A DNA stretch of 53,618 nt from Anaerolineaceae bacterium (GTDB lineage: Bacteria > Chloroflexota > Anaerolineae > Anaerolineales > Anaerolineaceae). A model generated the notes under the pieces. It saw only the letters and a list, made by a program, of their open reading frames with translations. It had not been told where the DNA came from and did not search any database. The stretch covers positions 1-53,618 of the forward strand of contig JAQTMA010000008.1 of the NCBI GenBank assembly GCA_028714615.1, written 5' to 3'. The translations under genes were made by a program, and so were the position numbers. This document shows positions 51,999 through 53,618 of this stretch, in pieces. Position 1 is the stretch's first letter. Each line of letters starts with the position of its first letter.

Positions 51999-53024
51999 TT
52001 ATAGATGCCAGTTGTCAGCAGGACTCGCTTTTCGATGCGCTTCTTCGACATCGATATCCGCAAGGCGGGAGTAATGCTGGACCATGTCCAGGGTCGAGTG
52101 TCCCAGCAGCGATTGCAGGGTAAACACGTCTCCCCCCGAGCGCAAGTAGGTGATGGCAAAAGTATGGCGGAAACGGTGGGGGTGACTTTTCTTCACCCCC
52201 GCTCGCTCGCCCAGCCAGTTGATCACCTGGCGCAGCGCGTCCCGGTTGAACGGCCGGCCATATTTCCCAATGAACAATGGCGTTTCTGGATCCTGGCCAT
52301 CCTCCCGATCCACCAGGTAGCGCCAAATTGCCTTACGAGCAACTTTTCCCAGATACACCGTCCGGCCCTTCCCACCCTTAGCGCCGCCGTAAACCCCATG
52401 CCGGACCTGCAGCTTTCCCGTCTTTGGATCCAGATCAGCCACGCGGAGCGAACACAGCTCGGATGCCCGCAGCCCGGTATCGACCAGGGTCAGGATGATG
52501 GCCCGGTCGCGGAAGGAGGTCGCCCGGCGCATGGTGAACTTCTTGCGCCGATTGGTATCAGCCTCCAGGCAGTGGTCGCATGCTTTCAACAAGGCTTCGA
52601 TATTTTCCTTGCTAAATGGCTCGACTGGAGCTTCGGTAAACTTGGGCGCCGGCAGTGTGTCCATGGGGTCGTGGATGCCGAACTCATCCGCCGCCCAATG
52701 AAAGAAGGCCGACAGGGTGACCCAATGGTTGCGGATGGTCTTGGTCGATAATCCACGGTCATTGCCGCCGGTAATACGGCGCGGCCTGTATTCCGTGCGA
52801 AGATAGGTCAGGTAATGAGTGATGTCTTGCGTGGTAATGCGGCTTGTTTCCACGTCCCTCTGGTACTCCAACCATAACTTCAAATCGTGCCGATAAGATT
52901 CGATAGTCCGGGGGCTGAGGCCCTCAGCAGTTTTGTACTGCAGAAAGCCGTCCACTGCGGTTCCGGTCGATAAGCCCTTCGATCGCCGCGAAGGGGATTT
53001 CGAGCCCGGAGGTCTACGGTTCAT
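51999..53024 (-). CDS. Tyrosine recombinase 1, island integrase
   Basis: 341 residues. SAM-like N-terminal domain 'GFLQYKTAEGLSPRTIESYR', then the catalytic domain with R in TGLRASELCSL, the Lys region 'GGKGRTVYLGK', HRFRHTFA (His, Arg), and GHSTLDMVQHYSR with the second His and the nucleophile Tyr. AAGGAGG precedes the ATG. It lies just downstream of the tRNA-fMet on the same strand, the normal site for a tRNA-targeting integrase. The pseudogene at 515-1084 is a close relative in the same position beside the displaced tRNA half, so this enzyme most likely inserted the island. Confidence 0.95.
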   Translation of the reverse strand: MNRRPPGSKSPSRRSKGLSTGTAVDGFLQYKTAEGLSPRTIESYRHDLKLWLEYQRDVETSRITTQDITHYLTYLRTEYRPRRITGGNDRGLSTKTIRNHWVTLSAFFHWAADEFGIHDPMDTLPAPKFTEAPVEPFSKENIEALLKACDHCLEADTNRRKKFTMRRATSFRDRAIILTLVDTGLRASELCSLRVADLDPKTGKLQVRHGVYGGAKGGKGRTVYLGKVARKAIWRYLVDREDGQDPETPLFIGKYGRPFNRDALRQVINWLGERAGVKKSHPHRFRHTFAITYLRSGGDVFTLQSLLGHSTLDMVQHYSRLADIDVEEAHRKASPADNWHL

Positions 53025-53063
53025 GATAATCCTCCTTGGTTAGGAGGGCTCTCTGAACTGAAA

Positions 53064-53098
53064 ACCGCCGGGTTCCCTATTTGAAGGAGACCGGCGGT
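53064..53098 (-). terminator. Terminator of tRNA-fMet
   Basis: On the minus strand an 8-base stem ACCGCCGG/CCGGCGGT (53091-53098 with 53064-53071) and a 19-base loop are followed by TTT. It lies 16 bases after the tRNA discriminator and before the integrase gene, so it would terminate the tRNA transcript. Confidence 0.65.
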
Positions 53099-53114
53099 CT
53101 GCGATTGTGGCTAG

Positions 53115-53186
53115 TAGCGGGGGTTGGATTCGAACCAACGACCTCCGGGTTATGAGCCCGACGAGCTGCCACTGCTCTACCCCGCA
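53115..53186 (-). tRNA. Initiator tRNA-fMet (CAT)
   Basis: A complete 72-base tRNA (CCA not encoded). The anticodon loop is CTCATAA, and the anticodon stem carries three consecutive G-C pairs (GGG/CCC) next to the loop. The first acceptor position is unpaired (T-T). Both are hallmarks of the bacterial initiator tRNA. The acceptor stem is otherwise G/C-rich and all arms pair. Its 3' half is the attachment site of the island, and the integrase follows on the same strand. Confidence 0.95.
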
Positions 53187-53241
53187 TCGAAGAATTCCTA
53201 ACAGACCTTAAATATACCACCCTGCTCCACCACCGTCAAGG

Positions 53242-53618
53242 TCACTCCCCAAAGAAAAGCGCCTCCCATACCTGCCAGTTTTGCACCGTTTGCACGATGG
53301 GCGCTTCCACCCCCGGCGTCGGCGTTACCTGCCCAGATGGCTCCACAGGCACGATGGGAACATCGCCCGGTTGGATCATGTGTCCCTCTTGCCGGGCCCA
53401 TTCTTGCACAGCCACATCTGAGGTAGCGTAGGCGATCTGCTCCTTCAAATACTGTTGAGTTGCGACAAGCTGGGTCATGTGCGCACCCATCTCTTTGCGC
53501 TGGTCGTTAAGCCGCAACATCTCACCCATCCGATTGTTGAAGTCCATCATCAAGAGGATGAGCACCACGAGAGCTGCTGCCCACAGAATCCGCCGGTCGG
53601 CGAGGTGGAATCGCTTCA
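53242..53618 (-). CDS. FtsB/DivIC-like septum formation protein (edge of window)
   Basis: Translation runs from the window edge: 'KRFHLADRRILWAAALVV' leads into a single membrane span, then a coiled coil ('MLRLNDQRKEMGAHMTQL') and 'YATSDVAVQEWARQEGHMIQ' with 'PGDVPIVPV'. This is the layout of FtsB/DivIC (septum formation initiator family): a short cytoplasmic N-terminus, one transmembrane helix and an extracytoplasmic coiled coil. The codon before the first Lys ends in TG at the last two bases of the window, so the start codon is probably only one base outside. It is host chromosomal sequence beside the tRNA. Confidence 0.82.
   Translation of the reverse strand, partial: KRFHLADRRILWAAALVVLILLMMDFNNRMGEMLRLNDQRKEMGAHMTQLVATQQYLKEQIAYATSDVAVQEWARQEGHMIQPGDVPIVPVEPSGQVTPTPGVEAPIVQTVQNWQVWEALFFGE

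Larger units (their letters stand above)
1175..53156. mobile_element. Genomic island integrated in tRNA-fMet
   Basis: The 3' half of the initiator tRNA gene occurs twice, at 1175-1216 and as part of the complete gene at 53115-53156. The two copies share 17 bases from the first nucleotide of the anticodon loop through the variable region, and 13 bases over most of the T-arm. An intact tyrosine recombinase (51999-53024) sits just downstream of the complete tRNA, the usual position for a tRNA-targeting integrase. The simplest reading is that the element carries a replacement 3' half that restored the tRNA at the right end and displaced the earlier 3' half to the left end. Cargo is a catabolic module, two defence operons and a replication/recombination module. 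The exact crossover point is not determined. Confidence 0.85.

Overview
The window is almost entirely one integrated genomic island of about 52 kb in an initiator tRNA(fMet) gene. I would guess a Chloroflexota (Anaerolineae-like) host, but this rests on the general look of the genes, not on a marker gene, so it is weak. The only clear host sequence is at the right edge: an FtsB/DivIC-like cell-division gene (53242-53618) and the complete tRNA-fMet (53115-53186), both on the minus strand. A displaced copy of the 3' half of that tRNA lies at 1175-1216, with its own terminator and a decayed integrase of the same family as the intact one at 51999-53024. The island therefore runs from about 1175 to 53156, and an older, decayed island of the same kind lies to its left, giving a tandem arrangement.

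Layout from left to right. (1) 1-4.2 kb is debris: an IS21-type transposase scrap inside an integrase pseudogene, the tRNA half-site, a broken excisionase-like HTH gene, a tyrosine recombinase lacking catalytic residues and a HIRAN-domain remnant. (2) 4.4-18 kb is a catabolic and uptake module. A minus-strand operon (LLM-class flavin oxidoreductase, M24 metallohydrolase, cysteine-synthase-like PLP enzyme) diverges from a plus-strand set (IclR regulator, molybdenum hydroxylase with its large subunit split into two frames, a fused FAD/2Fe-2S subunit, and a complete BMP-family ABC importer). This looks like import and hydroxylation of a purine or similar N-heterocycle. A second HIRAN remnant and an IS66-type transposase remnant follow.

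(3) 19.3-24 kb, minus strand: a four-gene defence operon of the ABC-three-component (ABC-3C) type, with a DUF4297/Cap4-like nuclease, a small middle component, a Rad50-like ATPase with a zinc-hook-like CxxC pair, and a Ser/Thr protein kinase. (4) 24.6-46.5 kb, minus strand: twelve closely packed genes that I read as a single composite nucleic-acid defence system. Its core is a SNF2 helicase, a very large PglX/Eco57I-like adenine methyltransferase and a giant DEAD helicase with DUF1998 and a C-terminal nuclease-like domain, resembling class 1 DISARM. Around this core are a RelE-UvrD fusion, Mrr-like, NucS-like and RusA-like nucleases, a UDG-superfamily protein, a second possible UDG-like protein, a winged helix and two unknowns. 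(5) 46.7-53.0 kb, mostly plus strand: mobility and replication genes, including a possible HNH protein, an excisionase-like HTH, a phage/plasmid-type replication ATPase, an HTH/zinc-ribbon protein and two convergent tyrosine recombinases.

Base composition is mosaic: the catabolic module and ABC-3C operon are AT-richer, the big defence operon is GC-richer, and the methyltransferase carries an AT-rich block (about 36.84-39.40 kb) inside an otherwise GC-rich gene. No phage structural genes, conjugation genes, rRNA or CRISPR array were seen. All family assignments come from reading motifs by eye; no database search was run.
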